A stretch of 64,000 nt of DNA from Aurifilum marmelostoma (Eukaryota; Ascomycota; Sordariomycetes; Diaporthales; Cryphonectriaceae), in the NCBI GenBank assembly GCA_027559495.1, contig JAMXSV010000024.1:558001-622000 (forward strand), given 5' to 3'. Positions 34,881-44,763 of this stretch are shown here, in pieces (the stretch's first letter is position 1; each line of letters opens with the position of its first letter). The notes under the pieces were generated by a model. The model did no database searches, was not told the DNA's origin, and saw only the letters and a program-made list of their open reading frames with translations. The position numbers and the translations under genes were made by a program.

Positions 34881-37871
34881 TTACAGCTTGTCGTAGTACT
34901 GCAGGGAAATTGATTGTCAGCAAGACGTCAACAAGTATCAGTCAGGCCATGCAGGGAGACTTACGTTCTCAACACCGGGCACCTCAACCTTGATAGCCTT
35001 GCGCTTACGCATCTCCTGCACAAGTGTACCGACCTTGGAAGTAGGGTCGAGAGGCGAGCCACCGGGCAGCAGCTGCCAGTGGTCGAACACGGACTGAGGG
35101 AAGGCCTGGCCAGAGGTGGCGGCACGCAGATCGCCGTTGAAGCCGAAGGACTCCATGACGGGCAGGTAGGACTTGATGGTGAACAGAGGGGTACCGGGGC
35201 GCTGCTCCTCGCCGAAGACGTGGCCACGTCTCCGGGTGAGGACACCGTAGACACCACCCATGGCCTGCTCGGGCACCTGGATCTCGCAGAGGAACACAGG
35301 CTCCTGGAGAGCCGGCTCGGCGAGCAGGGCAGCGGCGTACAGGACACGACGGGCAGTGGGGATGAGCTGACCACCACCACGGTGGATAGCATCAGCGTGC
35401 AGGGTCACATCAAGGATGTTCCAGCGCACGGAACGCATGGGCTCCTCAGCGACAGGACCCTCACGTGTAGCCCACTGGAAACCGGAGACGACAGAGTCCT
35501 TGATTTCGTTGAGGTACTGGACGGCCTTGGTCTGGTCGACCAGCAGGTTGGCACCGGTGGTGTCGGGGCCGAAGGTCCAGATCTTTCGGGCATCGGTGAC
35601 ATCCCAGCCGAAGTCATCAGCAAGGACACGGGCACGAGCCTTGAAATCGTCACGGGGAGTGACCTTGCCGTTCTCAATGGCCAGGGAGAGCTCCTCATCC
35701 AGAGGCTCGGCAACCATGTACAGACGGTTGTGCTTGTTGGGAGACTTGGACAGAGCAGTCATGCTCGACTTGGCACCAACAGTCTCACGGTACTGGACGA
35801 CAGGGTCGGAGATGATCAGAGGAACACCGGCGTGGTCGTGCTCGAGGTCGTTCAGGCAAATCTCAAGGTGAAGCTCACCAGCACCAGCAACGATGTGCTC
35901 GCCAGAGGGAGAGGTGGTGGTCAGGACGCAAGGGTCAGACTTGGAGAGACGCTTGAGACCCTCGACCAGCTTGGGCAGATCCTGGGCATTCTTGACCTGG
36001 ACGGAGCGCTGCACGACGGGCGAGACGGAGAACTTCATGACCTTGAGGTTGTGGGCCGCCTTGTCGGTGGTGATGGTACCGGACTTGAGCAGGAACTGGT
36101 CGATACCGACCAGGCCGACAATGTTACCGGCGGGGATGTCGTCGATGGCCTCAACCTTGCCACCCATCATCAGGACGACACGCTGGATGGCCTTCTCGTG
36201 GAGGTCCTCCTTCTTTCCGGGAACGTAGTTGGGGCCCTGGATTCGGACCTTGACACCGGACTTGACGGTACCGGAGAAGACACGACCGAAGGCGTAGAAA
36301 CGACCCTTATCGGAGGTGGGCACCATCTTGGAGACGTAGAGCATGAGGTCGGCCTTCTCAGGGTCAGACTCACAGTCACGGATGGAGGCGAAGATCTTGT
36401 CGTCCTGAGGACCCTCGTACAGGGTCTCAGCACGGTACTTCTGAGCGGTCTTGGGGGAAGGCAGGTGGAGAATCATCATCTCCAGGAGGGAGTCGGCGGC
36501 GGGGAGGAAAGTGCGCATGACAGCCTTGAGCAGCTGCTTGCCCTCCTTGTCACGGTCCTCGGGAGCCAGCTTGAGCTCAAGCTTGGTCAGGAGGGTGGTG
36601 ACCTCGTCCTTCTTGAAGTTCATGACGGCAGAGAAGATCTTGAAGATGGGGTCCAGGATGAACTGGTTGAAGGCACGCTCCAGCTGCTGGCCCTCGTATG
36701 TACCGTTCTTGGTCCACTTCTTGGTCTTGGGGTTGAAGTAGTTGTCGCCCCAGAGACGCTCCATCATCTTGTTGCGGTCGACACCAAACTTCTTGGCGTA
36801 ACGAACGGCGAACTGACGGATGGTGAAGGCCCAGCCATGGAGACCGGAACCGAAGGCAACGGTACCCTTGTCGGGGTAGACCTGGACATCACCAAGGCTC
36901 TTGTCGAAGTACGTGGAGATGACGACGTTGACGGACTCGATGGTACGGGAGAAGGACTGGTACAGATCCTCCTTGGAGACCTGGAGCTCGAGAAGAGCAC
37001 GGTCGACCTTGTTGATGACAACAACAGGCTTGATACGCTCACCGAGAGCCTGGCGGAGCACAGTCTCGGTCTGCACACACACACCCTCAACGGTGTCGAC
37101 GACTGACGCAACATTAGCACACCGGATGGTCCTGAAGGGCCATGTGAGAGAGATGCTTACCGACGAGGGCTCCGTCAGTGACACGGAGAGCAGCAGTGAC
37201 CTCAGAAGAGAAATCAACGTGACCGGGGGAGTCGATCAGGTTGATCAGGAAGTCGGTACCATCCGACTCCTGGCCCTTGATGTCCTTCAGATCCTCCGCC
37301 TCAGGAAGAGTGGCGTACAGGGAGATGGCGGTCGACTTGATGGTGATACCACCTGTTTTTGGCATTGTCAGCACACTCTTCTGACCGACTCCGGCGAAAT
37401 ATAACACCAGGGAATGTAGGCTGAGACGTACGCTCCTGCTCGTCAGCACGAGTATCGGTAGCACGGGCATCACCAGCCTTTCCGGTGGAGATGATACCGG
37501 CCTTGGCCAGAAGGGAGTCCGTCAGGGTAGATTTGCCGTGATCGACATGAGCAATGACACTCATGTTACGAACATTGGACGGCTTCTTCATGAGACCGTG
37601 GATCTCATCGACCGTGAAGCTGCGGAAGGCGTCCAGGTTAGCAAAGTGCCATCCTCCATATTTATCGGTGTTATTTGGTCCCCATGGAAGAGGACGATGG
37701 TGGGGAGTGGTGGTGCTTGGCATTGCACGCATGTTTTGAAGTCTGTAGCAGTGTGCTCTCCTGATCGGATGTTTTGCTGCTTTGGTTTTTTTTTTTTTTT
37801 TCACACTGGGTATGTGCGCGTGGAGGCCAGGGAATCAGCAAAGACGGCGACAGCTGAACTTACTTAACCAT
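34881..37871 (-). CDS. eef2: Translation elongation factor 2 (eEF2)
   Basis: Five exons: 37871-37864 (8 nt), 37619-37432, 37352-37161, 37102-34965 and 34898-34881 (18 nt), giving 847 residues. The GTPase drives ribosomal translocation. Visible marks: MVN-FTVDEIHGLM start, G1 AHVDHGKST, switch region ERGITIKSTAIS, G3 DSPGHVDF, G4 NKVD, the domain IV loop DAIHRGGGQ whose His is the diphthamide site, and the C-terminal YYDKL encoded by the last mini-exon. The first exon holds only ATGGTTAA, followed by a 244-bp intron with an A16 run (minus strand), an arrangement common for fungal translation factors and possibly tied to high expression. Strong codon bias creates a 730-codon antisense frame. 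Sequence looks complete and intact. Confidence 0.97.
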
Positions 37872-39489
37872 TTTGACGGTTTTGAAGGAGAAACCTGTCT
37901 AAATGAATTCGGGTCTTGGTTGTATGAGGTATTGAATAGGTGCCTCGAGAACGGCACAGCACGGTTTTGGGTAGGCGGCGATAGGAAAATTCGCACGCCG
38001 GGCAGACTCAAAACTCGAGGGTTTGGTCTGATTTTGGGAGAAAAAAAAGACTGCGCGCGGGGTTGTTAGCTCCAATGTGATTCTTGAGCAATAGCTGAGC
38101 TCTCGGCGAGTGAGTCAAGCCGAAGGAAAGGGATGGGATGCCCTGATGCTCGTAAGGAGGTGGGAAGACTGTGGCAGGAGACCTACAATGTTCGCCGTCA
38201 AGGCTTGCGCTGGCGAGAGAAGGAAGGGTCGGGAGGGAGGAAGTGGAAAAGGCGGGTTGGAGGGGGGGAGAAACGAAAGAAAGTGCGTTCCAAGGTTGCC
38301 CCGCACCCAGTAACAGATTTTGTAATCCAATCCTGGCCAGGCTTGCAGTGGCGGGTCCTGAGATTAGTGGGGACTTGGGTAGAGCATGCCGACAATTCAC
38401 TTGCAACCTTGAACGGCAGTGATACCACCCACCGGTCTGACTTCTCAGGGTTGGCCCTAAACCCAGGCAATATTTGCCCCTCCATTAGCCAGGCCGGCTG
38501 TTGCTGTGGTACTGTGTGAGCTTCCCGTGGGCTTCGCCAGTCTCAAGCAGATGTTGTATTGCAAGGAGAGAGTCTATCGCCCAGTCAATACAACCGCAAC
38601 CGGCAGTCTTTTTCTTTCCGCGTCCACCATACAGACATCATTGATTCCTGGTCTTCTTGGGTGCTACGTAGCTCAGAAACCCCGGGAATCCTTTGCTGCC
38701 TTCCTTCCTAAGTCCGGTATCTAGTAGAAACGGCCTCCATATCTTGCAATCTCGGAAGACGACTTCAAGGCAATTTCGTGATATATATATACACATATAT
38801 ATATAAATATTTATATTCAGGGCAAACAGATTTTTGATGATTCCAGTGCCAATCATCCCCCCCTACAGCAAAGCCAGCGAGGTCCCATCCGGGGAAGTGG
38901 GACTGTGCGAGTGAGTGTGCGAATGTGTGTGTGCAGATCCCTAGTGAATCGACCGCCTGCAGATAGTAGTCGTATCGTGCAGCACCTGGCCCTATCATGC
39001 CTTCAGATGTTCTCTTGCTTGGCAGATGTTGAAAAGCCCTCCATGAGGAATTTGTTATGAAAATGAAGCACCTCGGGGCATTGCTTTCGAAAGGAGGTAC
39101 CTCCTCATTCTGATCATGCTCCATCTGATCCTATTGAGACGTAGGGCATGCAAATTTCTATCTATTGTAGGGTAGCAGTTGGTTGGGCCGTAAGTGAATT
39201 TTCCCCCCCCACTCCGGCTGTTATCGCTTGGGAGAGGCGCCCTGGCGCCCAAGTACAAGTACTGTAGCAGTTAGATAGCTTGAGTGAGCAGAGCTTCTGG
39301 CTCGAGCTCAGGCCAAGTGGGGTGGGTCTGGCCAATTAGACCAATTGCGTGGCTGCCGTTGACTGTTTGCCGCGCCAAACATTTTCTCTCGCAGACGTCA
39401 GGTCAGACACACCCCTCAACTCGTGTCTCCAAGCTGCACAGCATCCTACATCCGGAGCAGCTGCTGGAGGAAGCTGTGTCAACCTGGCA
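37872..39489. other. Divergent promoter interval (eEF2 / MRP51)
   Basis: About 1.6 kb with no supportable gene. Contains purine-rich stretches near 38210-38280 and an AT-only, dinucleotide-like segment at 38780-38816. Confidence 0.6.
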
Positions 39490-40896
39490 ATGGCCACAGC
39501 AGGGAGAAGTCTGTCGCCCGGTGGTGCACTCCTCCGGGCGTCACGCATGTTCTCCCTGCCCTCTGCAATTCCATCACCTCCTGGCGACTACCAAGCTGCA
39601 ACCAGCTACAACTCCGAGACCGCGACCGCCGCCTATCCAACTCTGCAGACAGTCACGGTGCCAGAGAGCTTCAGACAGCGTGGAGACTGGGGCTTCAAGA
39701 GAAACTTCCCCCTCAGGTCAACAGCCAAGACGAGCACGCCATACCTCCGTGTCAAGCAGGTCGATTCGCTAGAGCATGTCACCGACTTCACCTCAGCCGC
39801 GGATCACACGCTGTCTCTCGAGAAGTGGCAGGATATGAACATAGCCATATCCCTCCCACACGGTGCGAGAGCGAATGGACAAGGTCCACTGACGAGAATG
39901 GACGACGCGCTAGAATCGGTCTTTGAAGACAAGTACGATTTCACCGCAATTGACGACGCCGAGAAGATCGACGAGGCCGGACACAAACGGTGGAAATTCA
40001 AGGGGCCTTGGCTTGCCAATCTGAGCGAGGGCGAGTTTCAGACATACCTGAAGAGGGAGGTCCGCGGGAGGAGGGCAGAATTCCGTCAGTTTCTGCGCCA
40101 ACACATTGCGCCTGACCTCACCAAGAAAGCGAAGCAGCGCGCTATGGATCAGGGTCTGGATCAGGATATCCCCGATGTGCGGCCTGAAGACGTTACGGAC
40201 GAGCAGGTTCTCGCGTTCCTCCGCGAGGTTCGTGAGTATCGTCAAGGACTCTACGACCTCGTTGGAAAGTTCCTTGACCTTGCGCCCATCGAGCCACCCG
40301 CCGTGGCAGACCATCTGGGCAGCCTAGCACCAGGCCAGGCGAAACAGATTTCCAAGCCGAATCCCTACGCGAGAGATGGACCGCCAGCAACGCACCCGTC
40401 AGCTGGCCTGTCGTATCTGCGCACCAACGCATACCTCGAGAACCATCCCGTGTACGGGCCGCAGCAGAAACACAAGCCCATCAAAGCCAGAGTTATGCAC
40501 CTTGGCACGGGTCAGAATACGAGTGTGGGAGTTGGCGGCTTCGTTTCGTCGTCGCCCCTTGCCAGGACAGCATTCATGAACAGGAACGACAAGCAAGACT
40601 TCAAGCAGCCTGGCGGGTCCAAACTCTGGGTCAACATTGTATCCGCCCAGATCAACTCTGATGGTCGGGCTATTGTGAATATCGAAGAGGCCGAGAGACA
40701 ATCCAAGTTGGTACAGGAGGAGATGCAGGGAGAAAGGCAGCTATACCACCAGGCAGTCGACAACCCGGTAGAAGAGGCCATGCAGCTCAGAATTCCGAGA
40801 TCAGCCAAGGCGCTTCGGGGGAAGGCTACTTGGAGGAGTGGCAGCTCCAGCACTTACGGGCTAGACTGGGCAAATGAACAACGTAATTCAATTTGA
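39490..40896 (+). CDS. mrp51: Mitochondrial small-subunit ribosomal protein MRP51
   Basis: Single exon, 468 residues from the ATG at 39490. The start is chosen because MATAGRSLSPGGALLRASRM matches the expected N-terminus of fungal MRP51, rich in Arg and Ser and suitable as a mitochondrial targeting peptide; the upstream in-frame extension of 47 codons looks like leader sequence. Conserved blocks include RGDWGFKRNFPLRSTAKTST, VDSLEHVTDFTSAADHTL, SLEKWQDMNI and, near the middle, HPSAGLSYLRTNAYLENHPV. MRP51 is a structural protein of the 37S mitoribosomal subunit and, in yeast, influences translation of COX2 and COX3 mRNAs. The C-terminal third, with GVGGFVSSSP and LWVNIVSAQINSDGRAI, fits the family. 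No frame break. Confidence 0.85.
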   Translation: MATAGRSLSPGGALLRASRMFSLPSAIPSPPGDYQAATSYNSETATAAYPTLQTVTVPESFRQRGDWGFKRNFPLRSTAKTSTPYLRVKQVDSLEHVTDFTSAADHTLSLEKWQDMNIAISLPHGARANGQGPLTRMDDALESVFEDKYDFTAIDDAEKIDEAGHKRWKFKGPWLANLSEGEFQTYLKREVRGRRAEFRQFLRQHIAPDLTKKAKQRAMDQGLDQDIPDVRPEDVTDEQVLAFLREVREYRQGLYDLVGKFLDLAPIEPPAVADHLGSLAPGQAKQISKPNPYARDGPPATHPSAGLSYLRTNAYLENHPVYGPQQKHKPIKARVMHLGTGQNTSVGVGGFVSSSPLARTAFMNRNDKQDFKQPGGSKLWVNIVSAQINSDGRAIVNIEEAERQSKLVQEEMQGERQLYHQAVDNPVEEAMQLRIPRSAKALRGKATWRSGSSSTYGLDWANEQRNSI

Positions 40897-41353
40897 GGGT
40901 CTAAAGGAGCAGGTGGCCTTGAAGAGGATTACGGGCCATTCTAGTTGTTCAAAGATACAAGCCAGACGAACACGAGGGGGGATCCTCACTTGTACAGTAT
41001 TGAGACCCGAGAAAAAAGGATACATGTATCTCATGGAGGAACAGCTCTTCAGGCTCTGTCAATATGGCACTTCCCAATTTCTGCACCGTCATCTGTACTC
41101 CTGACTTGCTAGGCCCGCCTGGACCTAGGCCATGGGCGGCGCCGGCAATGATGCGCTATCACCTGATAGCAGGTCACGTGCATCTTTGCCCTCGCGCACG
41201 GACCACCACTTACCCACCCGAAGCGGCAGGAGCGAACTTTGAACTTAGCATTGGGGATAGCCAAAGAATTTTGTCAACCAACGCTCAACACGACAACCCA
41301 CCCAAGCCTCATCCTCTCGACAACCTCCAAACCCTCCCTACAACACCGTCAAA
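40897..41353. other. Intergenic: RPS17 promoter
   Basis: About 450 bp between tandem genes. C-rich and followed by a pyrimidine leader up to the RPS17 start; no other feature seen. Confidence 0.6.
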
Positions 41354-41972
41354 ATGGGTCGCGTTCGCACTAAGACTGTCAAGAAGTCCGCCAAGGTCAT
41401 CATTGAGCGGTACTACCCCAAGCTCACCCTGGACTTCGAGACCAACAAGAGGATCTGCGATGAGATTGCCATCATTGCTTCCAAGCGCCTGCGCAACAAG
41501 GTGCGTTCGAACAACATCGTCCAGCACAAGGAAATGGGCTGCAATTCCCAAATGTGTGTGGAGTGATGGGGAATTGACAAGCATTTGAATATAGATTGCC
41601 GGCTACACCACCCACTTGATGAAGCGTATCCAGCAAGGTCCCGTCCGTGGTATCTCCTTCAAGCTGCAGGAGGAGGAGCGCGAGCGCAAGGACCAGTACG
41701 TTCCTGAGGTCTCTGCTCTCGACTTCACCCAGACCACCGAGTCTGGCCAGCTTGAGGTCGACCAGGACACCAAGGCTCTGCTCAAGCACCTCGGCGTAAG
41801 TTCTCTACCCCTCTTTCAGCACAATGAATCATGTAACAATGTGGGAGGCTGACTTGATCGTCTTCTCGCACAGTTCGACTCCGTCCCCGTCACTGTCAAC
41901 CAGGTCCACCAGGCTCAGCCTCAGGAGCGTGGTGGCCGCCGCTTCGGCGACCGCCCTCCCCGTCGCGACTAA
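41354..41972 (+). CDS. rps17: 40S ribosomal protein S17 (eS17)
   Basis: Exons 41354-41500, 41595-41795 and 41874-41972, total 148 residues, the usual size. MGRVRTKTVKKSAKVIIERY, then LTLDFETNKRICDEIAII, SKRLRNK joined by splicing to IAGYTTHLMKRIQQGPVRG, and the acidic run LQEEERERKDQYVPEVSAL are diagnostic. The C-terminus ends in an Arg-rich RRFGDRPPRRD. Component of the small ribosomal subunit. Both introns (94 and 78 bp) have normal boundaries, although the first donor is GTGCGT. Intron 1 was inspected for a box C/D snoRNA; one imperfect C-box-like string is present but no D box. Confidence 0.97.
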
Positions 41973-42535
41973 GCGATTTCCTTTCTAACGACACCTACCT
42001 AAACACAACGTGTGCGGCGGTGATGAGGATACCGAAAAGAAAAATTTTACAAAATGCATGAGGGACATTGATACGGATACCAGGCTTGGTTTTGGGAAAT
42101 ACAGGGTTGTGGCGTCTCTGGCGTCTGCGGCACATCTACTGCTGCCAATGTGGAAAGTAGTGAGCTTTACCAGCTAGATCCAATGTAGATCTCGTGCTCC
42201 TACAAGGTGTCGCTGATTCTCTTGGGTAATTCCGGAGAAGAAGCTTGATTGCCAGTTTTTCTCCACTTTCGCGATGAGGCGTGCTTGCATCTGGCTTGGG
42301 AGTGTCTAAGGGACCCCCAACCACGCGCTACATCTAGTGCCCTCCTTGGTCATCTTGACGGGGTTTCCGTTCTTCCCGGACGGATGTCTGTCATGTGGCC
42401 CTATTCCTTGCTGATTGTAAAGTGTTGCCAATATGATCTGTAAATTGAGTATGTGGGTATCGTATAAGTCAACCATGACTCCATGTCTGCTTTTGTATCA
42501 AGGCTGCGGAACGTCTCGTCCGTACTCCCCTACTA
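41973..42535. other. Convergent intergenic region (RPS17 / RTR1)
   Basis: About 560 bp of 3' UTR-like sequence, no gene seen. Confidence 0.6.
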
Positions 42536-43420
42536 TTACGAACCCTCATTGAAGGGAGGGCTATCTTTGCCCCCAGTGCCAAATCTCGACTTGTAGCCCT
42601 CAATGGTATTGTCGCCAAGGGATGGGGCCTCGGGCTCAGTGGTCACCTTCTTCTCGCGGACAACAACATCCACAGAGCGACGGGAAGCTTCCTCGGCACC
42701 ATCGCCTCTCTCCAGGGCCAGTGCTGCGGCGTGCTTCGCAGTCTCGCGATCTTGCTCCAGCTGTAACCTGGCCATCTCGGTAGCCAGCCTCTGAGGCTCG
42801 TCTTGACTACCTCTTTGGATGATGTTGGCCTCCGAGCCAATCTTGTCCTTCTGGTCCTTTTCGGGGTAGAGCTCGACCCTCAACTCTGGTAAACCCACTC
42901 TCTCCCAGGCGGCCGTCTCGTTGAGCTGCACCTTGACCCAGAGAGCCCTCCGTGTGCACTCTGTGCTGCACCACTTCTCCAGCTCCTTGGTCTCGACGAT
43001 ATCAAAATCTTTTCTCCCCTTGTTCACCATCTTGTACGTCCCGGCGCCCTTGTACTTGCGACGCTGGTTCGGACACAAGGCGTAACCACACTTGTTCTCG
43101 TTCAAGTTTCGCTCTGTAATCAGGTCGTCGTAGTCGGACGGCTGGAAGATGCGGACAAGCGAGAGGAAAGTTTCGATGTCGGATGGGTGTGGAGACGAGG
43201 CCGGGTGAGATGGTTGCAGGGGGAGATCGAGAAGGGTCAGGATGTGATTGAAAATGAGCGCTTCGACGTCCTTTCGGTCTTGGAGGAGTCGCGCGTGGTG
43301 AAGAGCTATCGCGCGGGGATCGGACTGCGTCGATGAGATCGACCCTTGGCTCTGTTCTGTTGGAGTAGTCTTGGGCTTCTTGAGAATGCCCTTGACGGGC
43401 TTTGACGCTCGTGAGGCCAT
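42536..43420 (-). CDS. rtr1: RNA polymerase II CTD phosphatase RTR1/RPAP2 homologue
   Basis: Single exon, 294 residues. The family removes phosphate from Ser5 (and Tyr1) of the RNA polymerase II C-terminal repeat and shuttles between cytoplasm and nucleus; it also takes part in polymerase assembly and import. The Rtr1-type zinc site is visible as C111-GYAL-C116 and C151-STE-C155, with NLNENKCGYALCPNQRRKY and KWCSTECTRRALWVK around it. A helical segment precedes it (DVEALIFNHILTLLDLP, DIETFLSLVRIFQPSDYDD). The C-terminal 100 residues are charged and partly coiled. The N-terminal PVKGILKKPKTTP is basic and disordered. Start at 43420 is the only ATG before the conserved helices. Confidence 0.92.
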   Translation of the reverse strand: MASRASKPVKGILKKPKTTPTEQSQGSISSTQSDPRAIALHHARLLQDRKDVEALIFNHILTLLDLPLQPSHPASSPHPSDIETFLSLVRIFQPSDYDDLITERNLNENKCGYALCPNQRRKYKGAGTYKMVNKGRKDFDIVETKELEKWCSTECTRRALWVKVQLNETAAWERVGLPELRVELYPEKDQKDKIGSEANIIQRGSQDEPQRLATEMARLQLEQDRETAKHAAALALERGDGAEEASRRSVDVVVREKKVTTEPEAPSLGDNTIEGYKSRFGTGGKDSPPFNEGS

Positions 43421-44763
43421 GGTGATGTCGCTGATGGAAAAGGGGATCGTAACTGTTGCTGCCGGAGCTGCTAAGACTCAGTAGACACTCTGTAGCCTGC
43501 AGAGCGCCACGGCTCTAGTAGACAGCCAACACAATGAATCACGTATCTGCCCAGCGGTAGGTATCTGTCGTATTGAGGAGAAAAGCTGACAGAAAACGCT
43601 TCTCAGGCTTGGGACCTAGGGAAGCTGTGTGCCTTTGATGCATGACTTTTTGAATTGTGGTCGCGCGTTTGCAGACGTCAATGGTGGGGCTACATAGGCT
43701 ATTTTCATGCGCAGCGTCCAGCCACAGTGTCAGAGGTGCCTAGGAGACTAATGCACAGTCCACTTCCATCCACTCCGGTCTGCCCTCCACCGTCCGCCAA
43801 CGATTCCAAGACAAAAGGCCTGACCAACCCCGTCCTGTCGACTGCGTAGTCAAGGGCGTCTGTCTTGTGTGCTTTGAATGAGTTGATAATAACCTAACAG
43901 AGGACGGTGGCAGTTGATCACTCGACCTGTGTCGACGACATCTTCAGGTCACCCCCTCCCCCCTACGCTCCGCCTTTTCCCTCCGCCTCCGTTCGTCGGC
44001 CCTGCTCAAAGACGTGCGATCAAATACCTCTCTTTGTCTAGTCCTGCCCACCAAGCACACCTTGGTCGACAGAGACGGAGGAGGAGACGCGCACATATAC
44101 ATACAAGCACGGAGGAGATACAGAGAGTCATTGAGCGTTGGAACCGATCCCTGCGACGGCTAGCGGTATGTTTGGCCCTTTTGCATTCCAGGAAGTTTAT
44201 GTTGGGTGGTGTACCGCAAGAGTGCAGGAGGGGTCGAGGTGGCTCTCATGGGGGTTGCTTGCGGCGTCACAGTAGTCACAGTACACAAGACGGCATGTCG
44301 CGGAAAAGAACTGGATGTTGCGCCTCTGTCTTTTGGTTAAACCGCTGACGTCGGCTCTAGCTTCGCCCGCAACGTCCCACAGCGCCGTCCCGCCTGAAAT
44401 CTGCCTGAAGCTCCTGACCGATCGGCCCAGGCAGCGTCACCGTGGTTTCCTTTCTCCCGCAGCCACCAAAAGCTTACCACTTGCTCTCTTACCAAGTTTC
44501 AGCGTTGCTACTCGCATCATCTTCCGCCGTCACCAGTTTTATTTTTCGCTCGCAACTAGAGTCATCGTCGTGGACATTCGTCTTCCGGCTTGCCTGCCTT
44601 CATCATACGAACATCGTCTCTCGCATCGGCAATTTCAACTGCAGCTGCTCCCCTGCACCTCGTCACCGGCGGCGCCTAATCTGGATCGCATTATACTTAG
44701 ATATTTCAAAGCGCGGCGACAGCGCCAACCCATCGTCTTAGCTTGGCCCCAGGGCGCTTCATT
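43421..44763. other. Divergent promoter interval (RTR1 / BBC1)
   Basis: About 1.3 kb. Pyrimidine-rich near 43950-44060 and 44400-44700, likely BBC1 leader, possibly with a 5' UTR intron. Overlapping short ORFs are not supported. Confidence 0.6.

Noticed and set aside
34914..37106. 730-codon open frame on the plus strand
   Set aside because: Exact antisense of eEF2; the composition (Leu/Gly/Val/Asp-rich) is the mirror of strong eEF2 codon bias, with no independent motifs.
41501..41594. Possible intronic snoRNA in RPS17 intron 1
   Set aside because: Only an imperfect C-box-like GTGATGG, no D box and no terminal stem.
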